DNA of 64,000 nucleotides from Henckelia pumila. Taxonomy: Eukaryota > Streptophyta > Magnoliopsida > Lamiales > Gesneriaceae. The stretch lies in NCBI RefSeq assembly GCF_033568475.1, contig NC_133120.1:58205499-58269498 (forward strand), given 5' to 3'. How positions within the stretch are numbered: position 1 is the stretch's first letter; each line of letters opens with the position of its first letter. Below, piece after piece: positions 20,601 to 30,196 of this stretch. The notes beneath the pieces were generated by a model that was not told the DNA's origin, did no database searches, and saw only the letters and a list, made by a program, of their open reading frames with translations. The translations under genes were made by a program, and so were the position numbers.

Positions 20601-23600
20601 GAGTTTGGGCTTGATCAGATAGAATATTTGGGGCATATTGTGAGCAGCAGTGGAATAGCCATGGATCCGAGGAAGGTTGATTGTGTAAAACTATGGCCAC
20701 TGCCTTGGAACACAAAAGGAATTCGGGGTTTCCTTGGGCTGACAGGTTATTACAGGAAGTTTATCAAAGATTATGGCAAAATTGCCAAACCTTTGACAGA
20801 GCAACTAAAAAGAAACAATTTTTGCTGGAATGACAAGGCCCAAGAAGCATTTGAATTATTAAAGACGGCTTTAATATCAGCACCGGTGCTGCGTATGCCA
20901 GACTTTAACTGCGAATTTGTTGTTGAATGTGATGCTTCAGGCACAGGGGTGGGGGCTGTTTTGATGCAAGAAAAACAACCTGTAGCTTATTTTAGTAAGG
21001 CTCTATCGGATCGAGCGCTTTCAAAGTCCACCTATGAGAAAGAGCTGATGGCTTTAGTCATGGCAATTCAACACTGGAGACCGTACTTGTTGGGGAGAAG
21101 ATTTGTTGTGATGACAGACCATAAATCGTTGAAAAACTACTTACATCAGCGGATATCAACACCGGACCAGCAACATTGGTTGTCTAAATTAATGGGGTAC
21201 GACTTTGAACTCATGTACAAGGCTGGAGCAGAAAATGGGGCTGCCGATGCTTTGTCCAGGCAGACAGAGGTAGTCGAACTAAAAAGTCTTTCAATGCCAA
21301 TATGGGTTGATATTGATGAAATAAAAAAAGGTGTGGAGCAAGATTCAGAGTTACAAAGTATCAAACATCATATTCTGCAAAGGAAAACACCTCCTATACA
21401 TTACCAGCTAGTCAATGGGTGTTTATTATTTAAAGGGCGATTGGTAATCCCAAGTAAATCACCATGGGTTCGAACGTTATTGGATGAATTTCATTCATCA
21501 CCAATTGGGGGACATTCTGGGGCTCTGAGGACACTGAAAAGGATTGCCAATAACTTCTACTGGATAGGAATGAGAAGGGATGTACAGAAATATGTGGCTG
21601 AATGTCTGGAGTGTCAAAAGCAAAAATACCAAGCCATGACACCGGCTGGTTTACTGCAGCCACTACCAGTACCTGAAGCGATATGGGAAGATATCGCAAT
21701 GGATTTTATCTCAGGCCTACCAAAGTCAAATGGATTTGATGTGATAATGGTTGTGATTGATAGACTATCCAAATATGGGCACTTCCTGTTGTTAAGGCAC
21801 CCTTTTTCAGCTAAAACAGTGGCAGAAACATTTATGAAAGAGGTAGTACGGTTGCACGGCGTACCCAAATCAATTGTTAGTGGCAGAGACTCGGTATTTA
21901 TGAGTCTCTTCTGGTCGGAATTCTTTCGGCTACAAGGTACGAAGCTCAAGATGAGTACAGCATACCACCCGGAGACGGACGGACAGAGTGAAGCTTTAAA
22001 CAGATGTATTGAAACTTACTTGCGTTGTTTTGCATCAGAACAACCAAGAAGTTGGGGAACGTGGCTACACTGGAGTGAGTTTTGGTATAATACGTCATTC
22101 CAAACTTCTGCTGGAATGAACCCTTTTGAGATAGTTTATGGAAGAAAACCGCCTACTGTTTTGCAATATCTTCCTGGGGAAACATTAGTGGCAGCTGTGG
22201 CCAATGAATTAAGCGATCGGGATGAGTTGCTGCGACAATTGAAGTTCAATTTGAAGCGAGCACAACAACAAATGGTAAAATTTGCAAATAGACACCGGAG
22301 GGATTTGGAGTTACAGATTAACGATATGGTTTTTCTCAAATTAAGACCACACAGGCAGCAAACGGTTTGTCGCCGGGTATGTCAAAAACTAGCAGCCCGG
22401 TATTACGGACCATTTCAGATTATTGAAAAGATCGGGAAGGTGGCTTACAAGCTGCGTCTACCTGAGGGCTCAAAGATACATCCTGTTTTTCATGTCTCTT
22501 GTCTGAAAAAGATGTTTGGGAATACTGTAACTGAGGCAAGGCTACCAAAAGAATTGGATTCTGATCTATACCAGAACTTTGAACCAGAACAAATACTATC
22601 GCAAAGGTCAAAGCTGAAACAAGGCGAACAACTTCTGCAGATCTTGGTTAAATGGAAGGGGCGTCCTGCTGAAGACTCAACCTGGGAAGATGCTGTTGAT
22701 TTTGCTGCTCAATTCCCTGCTTTCAATCTTGGGGACAAGATTGATCTTGAGGGGGTGGGAATTGTTATGGATGCAAATGGAGTGGGCTCTGAGGAGGGTA
22801 CTAGGCCCATTATTAAACAAGTTTATAGTAGAAGAGTGAAGAAGGGCCCAAGTAGTGAGGAGAATAAAATGTGAAAAAAAGAAGGCAGTTAGCATTCTGT
22901 CATTTTCGTTCTTGGTAGTGGGACTAGCCTGAGTGCTAGGGTAGTGAAAAGAATATCTTTGTACAGAGATTACTCTCTGGGAAATTATTAGCAAGTTCTT
23001 CATATTAAATATCTTTCATATTATTTGCTCTTCAATCTCGACATATCTCTTTGAATCTGTGAAGGTTGAATAGAAATTCTATATTACAAACACAATGGCA
23101 GACGAGTTGGCCACATGAAAATTCCAACCCCCTACCAACTGATGATAAAGAACCAGAAAATGTCAAATTTTATATAAGTAAAGAGTTTTGCATTTTAAGG
23201 TTTCCCACTGTTCCAATTTCCAGCCGAGAATAATGTATAATCAAAAACAGTTAATCTTGATGGTAATAATTGTCTGACACACAACTGATAAGGAACAAAT
23301 TAAAGAAATCAAGTTTAAAAAAATATGAATTAATAAACTGAAAATAATTCTGTAGGCCATCTTCATTTCCCCACCAATTAACAGTTCAATTATGGGGAAA
23401 TTAATTTAAGAGAGTTTCACAACCTCTCCTGGATAAAGAACACCAATATTTGTAGACTTTAAAAGAGCAACAGATTACAAAAAGCATAAGACAGTTTTGT
23501 TTCCGGGTCGTGTCAACGTATTATATAATCATGACACTGGAAGGTTATAATGAGATGACAGATTAACATACTGCTAGTAACTTGCACTCTAATAAGAACA

Positions 23601-26600
23601 TAATAAAAAGAATATTTATAGCAATGCAGCAACAGCAAAACTAATTGAAGTAACAGCAAAATTTGATAAAGAAAATAACAACATAACTGAATCTAGATTG
23701 GCCTTTCTTCCTTGGGGGAACGAAATGTGGATGGAATGCATTCCAATTAAAATTTACTGATTTCTTAAAATGGTAAGCCAAGCATCATCATCCAAACTAC
23801 CAAAAAAGACGTAAGCTTTGAGAATAATCAGCTGATGGAAACATACACAAATAAATCATCAAAGTTGATTGCTGGAAGATGTTTGGCACCTCTATTAGTG
23901 ATTGGAAACAAACCAAAAAGAGCACAAACCAGCAAGGCAGCAACCAGCTCCTGGAGAAAGCATAAATTCTCAAACTCAGAAAATTACAGAGAGATGAAGT
24001 CAGATAAATTAAACAAAAACTGCATATTCACTTCATTAATGAAACAGAAAAATATGTTTTCATTTTTAAAGCAAGATATGTAAAACCAAATATACCATGA
24101 AAAAATCTCTCTTTTTTTGTTTCATCTCTCTTTACCTTTGCTAAAATATTAATGCAGTCAATTGAATCTACCATCGATGGAACTGTAATAATTATCAAAT
24201 AATTAGGAAAGTTTTCACACCAACCATATGAACCAAAGGTACTGGGAATAGTAAATTCATGTTGAAAGCAACTCCTGCTCTTTTAACATATCAATTTGGC
24301 AGGAGATTCAATGAACTGGCCAGCAGAATTTGTCTGAGGACTGATATCTTGCCATTTCAGCCTTAAACATATAATCCAATCATCAAATGTTCCTCTCACA
24401 TATACATGTCGTCCCGAAAAGCTACATCACATCCAGCATGTCACAAGAGTTCACTTGGCAAATTCATGTTCACATAATCTATCTATCCATCCATCTATCT
24501 AGACACACGCACACGCACGCATATATTTAAGCACATTTATCTGCTAAAATTTAGTAAAATCACGTTAAAATGCATGTGGAAAAAGTAAATAATTTATCAT
24601 GTAAGTATCCACATAATATATTAATTTTTTAATAATAAATATAAAATGAATATGTTATTGTACCAATTTTGATTAAGATTAATCGCAAGACACGAACTCA
24701 CATCTATCAGCGAGCTTTAAAGACTGAGATGTTGGGGAAAAAAACATTGTTAATTATTTGGTTTATGTCTATTCGAATTACTTTTGAAATTCAAATTTGA
24801 ATAGGAAATCCCTTCTTGAAAATATAAACCACATTCAAAATTTCATCGTTTATATCATATTATTTAATTATAGTTAGGGTTTTGGGTCATATTTATGTGT
24901 AATAATACTGCATAATTAATTAAAACATTTTGTCCTTTCTGTGATATCATTTTTCAATCAGAATAGAGAAATGGCTCCTTTATTCAGTGTTATCCGTGAG
25001 GTTAACCGTTCAAAAATGCACTGGGCGCTGAAACTATGGCTGGTTCGTCGTTATGATCTATCTACGTATGGAAACAATGGAGATTTCACTTTTGGAATAC
25101 ATCTTTCATTATCGAGAGGTTTATATTTTTTTTAATATTAATCTTTTCTGATTATGAGAAAGTATGACTTACAATTTCTTTATTTTATAAGGTTCACAGA
25201 ACAATAAAACGTCCCTCCATGGACAAAGCAAAGTCGATTCTCAAAGAAGGTATATTTTTTCAATTAAAAACGTTATCCTTGCAGAAAATTGATGAAATAT
25301 AAGAGAACAACAAACAAATACAAAAATCAATTTTATCATTAAAACTCATGTCTGCGAGATTTTTGAAGAAATTTTTCTGTTGATGATGCATGAGTTCAAG
25401 TCCCTTAAAGATTTAAATATCGCGGGTGTCATTGACGAGGCAAAACTTTTTATGAGTTAATAAATATTTATTTTTCATGTTGTATTGATCTATCATTTTT
25501 TTTGTTACTACTTGTGAGTTTTTTATTTGATCATTGGCAAAATGGTGGCAAGAGAGAATATACCAGACGTGGTACAAAGCTTATTGTCTTTGACATAGAA
25601 GATTAAGACTTAACACTACTTTACTTACTAATTTTATTTGTGGTGAATAAAATTTATATATTCACTCTTTTATAATATATATATATATATATATAAGTTT
25701 TCCCCGTAATTTTCGGCTTTCTATTTGCTTCTCTGATTTTATTTCATCTGATAATCTGTGGTTTACTGTTTGTTAGAAACAAATTATCACATACTTTGTG
25801 GGGAGACATCGTCGATGACATCATGAACATTCGGATAAGGTCAGTGAAGAACCAGTTGTTGTCATTCTTCAAATGTGTAGTGCAAAACGATTTACGGTTG
25901 AAGTATGTGTTTCAAATACTTTTGATGTCACCAAGATGATAGTAAATGACAACTTGGATGAAATTGCAGAATTTCGAAATATTGCACTTTAATTCTTTTT
26001 GTTTAAATTTTAATTATCTTGTCATCTTGTGGTTACTACTGATTATTATATCTTTTCAAATTTAGGATGACTTTATACTGCAGCCATCGCGAGAGTGCGT
26101 ATCCGTCTTCAGGCAACACTCTCAGCGATACTGGATATTTTCAGGCTTCAGCAGAGGGCTATTTTGGCGCCGACTCTTGATGTCGTTCAGTCCATAAATG
26201 AATATATGTTCTCCTTATGAGGGGAGGTTGTAATTAAGTTCTCAGAAGGCGTGCCACTCGATAGAAATGTTAATCTACTGCATGATGTTCATACCCCTAA
26301 ATTCTTAAAAGAAAGATGTTCTGGAGTACCAAATCACAAGATGGAATAAGATGTTCTGGAGTCCAGAATCACAAGTTACAATCTTCTCTTAGATTATGCA
26401 ATGACACTAAATTGATCGTGACGAGGCTCGTAAACCATGTTTGGAAGGAAAAATTCTTATTCGAAGTAATGCGGGTCCTAAAGTTCTTACTCCAATAATG
26501 CCATTGACCGTTTCTGATCCAAGATTTTCTTTTAAAGTCCAACGAAGATAGCATCCTTTCATTGTATCATACGCAACGACGATCAACAAAAGTTAGGTTA

Positions 26601-28211
26601 ATCATTGTCTCATGTAGGAATTCTTTTGGAGAACCTCATTTTTAGACATAGTCAGTTGTACGTCGCTCTATCTAAAATTACGATTTCCATGGGTGTAAAA
26701 GTTTTGATATGTGATAGTGATAGGAAACAGAAAATCTCAACGAAAAACGTTGTATTGAAGGAATTTTTTCAAAATTTGTAAATTAATTTATTTTTTGTTG
26801 TCTAATTGTACATTTTATAACCAATTTAGATTTGCATTTTAATTATTTATTAAATGCTTAAACTTGCTAATTATTAATCTTTAATTATATAAAATAACAT
26901 GTTATGTATCGTACTCGTACAGGTGAGATACTAGTGGATAATAATAGAAGTGTCGAGCCTGGAGGGTGACTACCACCAAGCAACATACCCAGTCAAAATA
27001 GTTAAATACTGAAAGCTCTCTAAACTTTCAGATCTAGAAGCAGCATTCACTACTATGACGAACTATAAATCAAAGTCAAATTTTATGGCACAACTTACCT
27101 GACTAAGAAACACAATGCCCGGCTCTTGTGATTCCAATAATCTAAGACCAGTCTCTAATCCATTGAAAGTGTTTGCATTCTGATAGTGAATCTCCAGTAA
27201 TTCAGGTAACCTCAGTAGTAAATCCCCCAATTGTGGCAGCACATCTCCAAACCACTTCTCAGCATCGTCCTTACTCAGCAACTAAGTTCGAGCATCCATA
27301 CATATTGAAAAAAGTAGATCATAAAATTATTTCAACAAACCAAATGAATAATGAATGCATAAAGAGAACACTACTCAGTTTCCTTCATTGCCACTACATA
27401 CAGTGAAAGATTTGTGGCATAAAAAGTCATCACTCTGATAGTTGTACCCTAGGATTAAAGATTTTTTGTGAATATCTAAAGGGGAATAGGGTTGATCAAG
27501 ATCATTGTGGGCCACTGACAATGGTGGGCAAAAAACTGAAACAAAGGAGAAAAATGCAACAGAAAATTTACAAAAAGCAATAGGCTTTTCAACTTCGTCT
27601 TGATACCTATAAACTATGATAAAACCAAATGATTCCTAGAATAATAGATAACGTGCCATGCAATTCAGCGTCTGCACTATGGGGATAAGATCACTGTCTG
27701 AATAAAATCCAATACTAGGTAGTTGTAGGGCTATTCTAGCTACAGATTCGTAGAATCACGCAATTTGTCCATTTTCCTATAAAATCAAGAGTATTTAACA
27801 TCTCCCAATAGTAGAAATTTAAAACTACAAATTAAAAAAAAAAAAAAAAAAGTAGCAGACGAGAAAAGAGAGCCCAAAAATTCGAAACGTAATAATAAAA
27901 ATTCAATTTGATCAGCCAAAACAGCTAAAAGCAAACAAAGAAAAAAAAAAGCTGCTCACGTCGTCAAAGAAAAGGGCGAAACCGTGCCGGAGAGAATAAT
28001 TGGGTGGAAAATTAAGAGAATCACGGAGGTCAGAGATTGCGAGGGCTAGGAGTTGACCCGTGCTGACTTTGCTATGCAGGGGACCTTTGGAAAGGGACTT
28101 GAGGAATTCCACCACCACCGGCGGCCAAAAAAGGGCGGAGGAACGGCGGCATAATGGTAAGAACGGAAGAATCGAATTCACGCGATCTTCACAAAGCGTT
28201 GAGTCGCACAT
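16660..28211 (-). CDS. PARG: Poly(ADP-ribose) glycohydrolase, five exons
   Basis: PARG removes poly(ADP-ribose) chains from proteins by cleaving ribose-ribose bonds, in DNA-damage and stress responses, mainly in the nucleus. I join exons 28211-27960, 27281-27099, 23950-23847, 18060-17856 and 17616-16660; every junction has GT/AG and keeps frame, giving 1701 bp or 566 residues, close to the plant PARG length of about 550. The N-terminal helical part (residues 1-245: VNSILPFLPL, INFDDLF, IIHYFERIC) precedes the macrodomain-like catalytic part. The PARG signature G-G-G-x6-7-Q-E-E is present as GGGALGRGCVQEE (273-285), and ATGNWGCGAFGGDPE is near the end. The chosen ATG (28211) is the first one before the conserved VNSILPFLPL block. 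Introns 2 and 3 are 3.1 and 5.8 kb and contain transposons. No internal stop or frameshift is seen, so it may be functional. Confidence 0.9.
17856..18060 (-). CDS. PARG: PARG exon 4
   Basis: 205 bp between TTTTGGCAG and GGAG|GTGATG, encoding YECYHLSLENKIKCIIHYF, then MPTGNVSFERKVLLL and SLCQLE. The next exon continues VRKSGLIEDQSTEALEVDFA, so the open frame past 17855 is intron read-through. Confidence 0.85.
18150..18263. mobile_element. Tourist-like (PIF/Harbinger) MITE
   Basis: The element starts GGTAGTGTTTGAGATTGCTT and ends in the inverted counterpart (AACAATCACACACTACC), about 40 bp of imperfect TIR, with TAA on both sides (18147-18149 and 18264-18266). 114 bp, in PARG intron 3. The 3-bp TWA target duplication and GG start are typical for this class. 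Confidence 0.75.
18264..19091. other. PARG intron 3 sequence, nothing further recognised
   Basis: AT-rich intron without domain, repeat or splice-site evidence for another exon. The open frames near 18881-19084 are short and unsupported. Confidence 0.5.
19092..19206 (+). repeat. 5' LTR remnant with inverted filler
   Basis: 19092-19138 is a direct copy of 22763-22809. 19139-19204 is the reverse complement of about 22803-22868 of the 3' LTR, with one extra T. The text then leaves the LTR altogether. Normal LTR continuation, primer site and gag start are missing. Confidence 0.75.
19266..22874 (+). CDS. Retrotransposon polyprotein: protease, RT, RNase H, integrase, chromodomain
   Basis: This frame has 1202 codons without a stop. 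Order: aspartic protease (MIDSGASHNFIS, near residue 65), RT (PYSSPVILVKKKDGSWRF, FLVMPFGLKNAPATFQ), RNase H (VVECDASGTGVGAVLM), the H-H-C-C zinc domain of integrase (C-L-E-C), the catalytic core (AMDFISGLP) and a chromodomain (LVKWKGRPAEDSTWED). It would copy and integrate the element. Two catalytic positions are altered: RT has F-F-Y-D-I-L, with Tyr410 (TAT, 20493-20495) where the first Asp of the F-D-D motif belongs, and integrase has S-G-R-D, with Gly873 (GGC, 21882-21884) where S-D-R carries a catalytic Asp. Gag is missing upstream. The last 37 codons run into the 3' LTR. It is therefore probably inactive despite the open frame. Confidence 0.9.
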   Translation: MAEDEENGEEHGHDEVQDNMTKIQTEEISSEYNTLELPLYSVGGINQPKTMKMRARICGAVVVVMIDSGASHNFISKKLVGELGIEVDNDVKFAVCLGDGGRVSCQGVCRILEVDLGKCKFQIESYVFELGGVDLILGVDWLMTLGDVVVNWNKMEMRFTIGTQEVKLQGDTTLNRTLASLRSIIKVADIEFGGTVWVRENPISEKESWQSPFGIHEGREIKEVLAAYADVFQEPRGLPPSKGHDHAIHIKEGYGPISVRPYRYAYNQKDEIEKMVAEMLSAGVIQPSISPYSSPVILVKKKDGSWRFCVDYRALNDITVADKYPIPVVEELFDELYGASIFLKLDLRAGYHQIKVRTEYVPKTAFRTHTGHYEFLVMPFGLKNAPATFQSVMNEVFRPYLRKFVLVFFYDILIFSKGWKEHISHLQIVMEILMRHQLKLNNKKCEFGLDQIEYLGHIVSSSGIAMDPRKVDCVKLWPLPWNTKGIRGFLGLTGYYRKFIKDYGKIAKPLTEQLKRNNFCWNDKAQEAFELLKTALISAPVLRMPDFNCEFVVECDASGTGVGAVLMQEKQPVAYFSKALSDRALSKSTYEKELMALVMAIQHWRPYLLGRRFVVMTDHKSLKNYLHQRISTPDQQHWLSKLMGYDFELMYKAGAENGAADALSRQTEVVELKSLSMPIWVDIDEIKKGVEQDSELQSIKHHILQRKTPPIHYQLVNGCLLFKGRLVIPSKSPWVRTLLDEFHSSPIGGHSGALRTLKRIANNFYWIGMRRDVQKYVAECLECQKQKYQAMTPAGLLQPLPVPEAIWEDIAMDFISGLPKSNGFDVIMVVIDRLSKYGHFLLLRHPFSAKTVAETFMKEVVRLHGVPKSIVSGRDSVFMSLFWSEFFRLQGTKLKMSTAYHPETDGQSEALNRCIETYLRCFASEQPRSWGTWLHWSEFWYNTSFQTSAGMNPFEIVYGRKPPTVLQYLPGETLVAAVANELSDRDELLRQLKFNLKRAQQQMVKFANRHRRDLELQINDMVFLKLRPHRQQTVCRRVCQKLAARYYGPFQIIEKIGKVAYKLRLPEGSKIHPVFHVSCLKKMFGNTVTEARLPKELDSDLYQNFEPEQILSQRSKLKQGEQLLQILVKWKGRPAEDSTWEDAVDFAAQFPAFNLGDKIDLEGVGIVMDANGVGSEEGTRPIIKQVYSRRVKKGPSSEENKM
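22749..22761 (+). other. Polypurine tract of the Reina-type element
   Basis: GAGGGGGTGGGAA lies one base before the 3' LTR start and overlaps the end of the polyprotein frame. It is the likely plus-strand primer and fixes the LTR boundary. Confidence 0.7.
22763..23086 (+). repeat. 3' LTR of the Reina-type element
   Basis: Starts TGTTATGGATGC and ends ...CTATATTA with CAAAC following. Terminal CA is not clean here (ATTACA would be two bases longer), so the end is uncertain by a few bases. TATT-rich end section near 23010-23085 may hold the polyadenylation signals. Confidence 0.7.
23087..23846. other. PARG intron 3, exon-3-proximal part
   Basis: After the Reina element the sequence is AT-rich intron to the exon 3 donor. 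Nothing else recognised. Confidence 0.5.
23847..23950 (-). CDS. PARG: PARG exon 3
   Basis: 104 bp between a CTTTCTCCAG acceptor and a GT|GTATGT donor, encoding ELVAALLVCALFGLFP and GAKHLPAINFDDLF. It starts in phase 0 and ends two bases into a valine codon completed by exon 4. The wording and phase match what exons 2 and 4 require. Confidence 0.85.
23951..24939. other. PARG intron 2, 3' part
   Basis: Intron sequence with a short CATC/TATC and CACACGCACGC simple-repeat stretch near 24478-24525. No coding or mobile signature. Confidence 0.5.
24971..25990 (+). pseudogene. RPA-like (replication protein A large subunit type) gene remnant
   Basis: ATG at 24971 opens APLFSVIREVNRSKMHWALK, the start of plant RPA70-like OB-fold proteins. 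After introns and damage, 25790-25990 gives TLWGDIVDDIMN and, in a shifted frame, EPVVVILQMCSAKRF then EVCVSNTFDVTKMIVND and EIAEFR. These proteins bind single-stranded DNA. Plant Helitrons often carry such a gene next to the Rep/helicase, and a helicase remnant follows at once. Several frameshifts and stops make it non-functional. Confidence 0.7.
25676..25697. repeat. (TA)n microsatellite
   Basis: Simple TA repeat within the Helitron remnant, probably grown after insertion. Confidence 0.8.
26152..26783 (+). pseudogene. Helitron helicase C-terminal remnant
   Basis: Pieces in several frames follow the C-terminal part of Pif1-type Helitron helicases in order: RAILAPTLDVVQSINEYML (26152-26210), CNDTKLIVTRLVNHVW (26397-26445), then HSQLYVALSKITISMGVKVL (26650-26710) and TKNVVLKEFFQNL (26745-26783). 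Frame changes and stops separate them. The Rep domain is missing. With the RPA-like remnant on the same strand this supports a decayed autonomous-type Helitron. Confidence 0.75.
27099..27281 (-). CDS. PARG: PARG exon 2
   Basis: 61 codons, TTAG acceptor and CAG|GTAAGT donor, phase 0. Translates to the block LLSKDDAEKWFGDVLPQL through GIVFLSQ, which in homologues is followed by ELxxALLACxxFCLFP, found in exon 3. Confidence 0.85.
27960..28211 (-). CDS. PARG: PARG exon 1
   Basis: 84 codons from ATG to FFDD, ending GAC|GTGAGC in phase 0. Open reading frame upstream of this ATG uses no other ATG. The 3' part of the exon is followed by a purine-rich intron start. Confidence 0.85.
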
Positions 28212-28278
28212 TTCTTGCCTTGGCTTTCCGGTTCCCCAGTACGAGGGACATTTCAAAGTTCGGGGGCGTATTCAACTA

Positions 28279-28540
28279 AGAGTAACACTGGTTTGACGCT
28301 ACCCATATTTATAATAATAAATAATATTTTTGGTATAAATTGTAATTTTTTTTAATGGATAACTCATACAAGATCTCATAAAAATAAGCTTTGAGATCGT
28401 CTCATAGGAATTTTTGTCTTCAATTAATATCTTTTAATGATTTATTTATTTATTAAAATAAGATGATAAATTTGAGTAACACTCATGTGAGATAATTTTA
28501 CAGATCTATATTCGTGAGACGGGCGACCCGGCCATACTAA
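28279..28540. mobile_element. MITE-like repeat with CGTCTCAC ends, copy 1
   Basis: The text AGAGTAACACT...ATATTTATAATAATAA...AATGGATAAC matches 35338-35460 in the same order, with copy 1 lacking about 30 bp near its left end. It ends in a GTGAGACGGGCGACCCG block like that in copy 2. The GTGAGACGG/CCGTCTCAC-type arms form loose inverted repeats. It lies just upstream of PARG, in the probable promoter region between PARG and the fragments to its right. Confidence 0.5.
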
Positions 28541-28740
28541 AGTAACTGTTCGGTTATAATTCGGATCTTAGCCAAAATAACCGATCTTCTTCGATTCTCA
28601 CGTTCCTCGAGTTTCTCTACACGAACAAAATCATACATCTTCTTCGATTTTTCTTCTCGTGGAACCCCAATCCAATTTGGGCGAGACAATGTATTCTTCT
28701 TCAATTCTGGTGGAATCCCAATCCATTTGGGCTGCAGTTC

Positions 28741-28808
28741 GATCGTCGATGTCTCCTCTCGCCGCCGCCGTCATCCTCAAACTCCTATCATCGGTTATCG
28801 CCTTCGAG
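28741..28808 (+). pseudogene. Possible first exon of a TM9-superfamily (EMP70) protein
   Basis: MSPLAAAVILKLLSSVIAFE followed by SDHR, then a CACAG|GTACGC donor, resembles the signal peptide and SDH(K/R)Y start of plant transmembrane-nine proteins. I found none of the downstream exons, so if the identity is right this is a fragment. An upstream ATG at 28659 is also in frame. The identification rests on few residues. Confidence 0.3.
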
Positions 28809-29599
28809 TCTGATCACAGGTACGCCTATGGATTCATTCGTCCTGCCATCGTTGAAACCTTAATTTCCTAGTTGATCATTTTCTTGTGCGTGTTTGGAGC
28901 TTGGAGTAATCGGATGAAGAGCGTTTCGGTTGAATGGTTTAGATCGATTTGAAGTTATGCTTACAGATGTTGAATATGAGAATGATGATTCCCTACCCAA
29001 CTTGATTTCCGGTTGTTTAGTGCTTGAAGTTACTATTGGATTCATGTGTTTGTTACCTTACTTGTTTCTGAAAAATTGGCTTCCCACTAACTTACTGTCT
29101 GAATATTTTATTTGCAAACCCAAGTTAAATGGTTTGTAGGGTAGTATCATGCTTGTGTATGCTAAAATCCTCGAAATTTATTAAAAATCACAGCCACGCG
29201 CTTGCTTATCTGGTTTTACATTTAAGCTCGAAATGTATTAGTGAGTACTTCACATTGTTTTCCTATTTGGGCTCTCTATTTTTATCGTAAAAAATAGATA
29301 TTCATAAAGTTTTGACTTGTTTGCATGTCTCATTGCGATGAACCACTGATAAGAAAAGGGCCTTAAGATTTGAACTTGTAATTTTGAGTTTTAAAATGTG
29401 TCATGCTGTTTAGTAAGGGATATTTAAACAAAGTTTAGATTCAAATATGAAATGTTGGCAAGCCAGCAATCTATAGATCTGGTTTCAAATGTAAGTGTGC
29501 AAGAAATCATATCCTAGAAAAAGCATTTGTTTGAGTTCTCTTATTGTATATTTTGCTTCTGTTGTAGACAAAATAATAAAAGGCTAAGCCAAATGGTTG

Positions 29600-29927
29600 G
29601 TTATTTCACATATGATAGTCGAGAGCTTAGTGAATGGCACATAAAAGCTATAAGATCAAAAGGAATGGCACCGAAGACTATAGAATGTAATCGTACATTG
29701 TTCAACTTTAAATTGGCATCAAAGAATGAAAGTTGCCATTGATGTTGCAAGATACCCATTTTTTTAAGTGAACTTTTTATATTTTTCTCTGGTTTCATAG
29801 CTTTATCAAACTTTTTTTATCACTAACCAGGGGATTGGAATACTTACATGAGGTTTGCAACCCACCTGTGATCCATAGAGATATGAAATCATCGAATATT
29901 CTTCTCAATTCCAAGTTCAATGCCAAG
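29600..29927 (+). pseudogene. Receptor-like kinase fragment (catalytic loop exons)
   Basis: 29831-29927 follows an AACCAG acceptor and reads [20 protein letters not shown] then [12 protein letters not shown] before AAG|GTAATT. This is the catalytic loop (H-R-D-x-K-x-x-N) of a plant receptor-like kinase, with Met for the usual Leu. Upstream, 29693-29752 gives STLNWHQRMKVAIDVAR, the block that precedes it in intact kinases; its donor is ATACCC instead of GT. A poorer MIVESLVNGT stretch near 29612-29650 resembles the preceding strand. The N-lobe and the remaining C-lobe are missing, so it is a fragment. Confidence 0.75.
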
Positions 29928-29994
29928 GTAATTTTACTGAAGAAATGTTCTTTTTTCTTTCCTAACTTTTATTCCATGATGATGGAGGTGATGA

Positions 29995-30196
29995 CATTTC
30001 AAAATTTTTAATTTATGTATCTTGACCTTTGAATTTAACATTCTCATCGATTTGTAGTATTTTTTTTACAATCAAGGTATGGTATTGGCCTTTAACATTT
30101 CAAAATTTTTAATTTTATATATCTTGAGCTTTCAATTTAACATTCTCATCAATTTGTATTATTTCTTTTACAATCAAGGCGTGGTATTGGCCTTTA
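29995..30196 (+). repeat. 101-bp tandem duplication
   Basis: CATTTCAAAATTTTTAATTT at 29995 and again at 30096 opens two consecutive 101-bp units ending in ATCAAGG(T/C)(A/G)TGGTATTGGCC. Differences between the copies are few. Confidence 0.75.

Larger units (their letters stand above)
19092..23086 (+). mobile_element. Reina-type chromovirus (Ty3/gypsy), gag-deleted, antisense in PARG intron 3
   Basis: The 3' LTR begins TGTTATGG at 22763 after the purine tract GAGGGGGTGGGAA (22749-22761). The same start, TGTTATGGATGCAAATGGAG, occurs at 19092 and marks the 5' LTR. CAAAC precedes the 5' LTR (19087-19091) and follows ATATTA at the 3' end (23087-23091), a likely 5-bp target duplication. The 5' side is rearranged: only the first 46 bp of the LTR are direct, then comes an inverted piece, and the primer site and gag are gone. 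The pol ORF is open. Short LTRs (about 325 bp) and a C-terminal chromodomain point to the Reina clade. Confidence 0.8.
24940..26934 (+). mobile_element. Helitron remnant in PARG intron 2
   Basis: RPA-like and helicase remnants lie in tandem on the plus strand, and a Helitron-like 3' end follows. GTACTCGTAC (26911-26920) is a short stem, and CTAG (26931-26934) follows 10 bp later with T next, fitting the CTRR|T rule of Helitron insertion. The 5' TC end could not be placed, so the left boundary is only an estimate. Loss of the Rep part shows large internal deletion. Confidence 0.6.

Noticed and set aside
20509-22611. Several minus-strand ORFs of 60-110 codons over the Reina-type pol
   Set aside because: All are shadows of the 1202-codon sense frame.
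27912-28256. PARG start at the upstream end of the open frame (28256)
   Set aside because: That position is TTG. The first ATG in frame is 28211 and fits the start in relatives.
28659-28871. Complete small secreted protein
   Set aside because: The frame crosses a good splice donor (CACAG|GTACGC at about 28808), so it looks like a first exon, not a whole gene.
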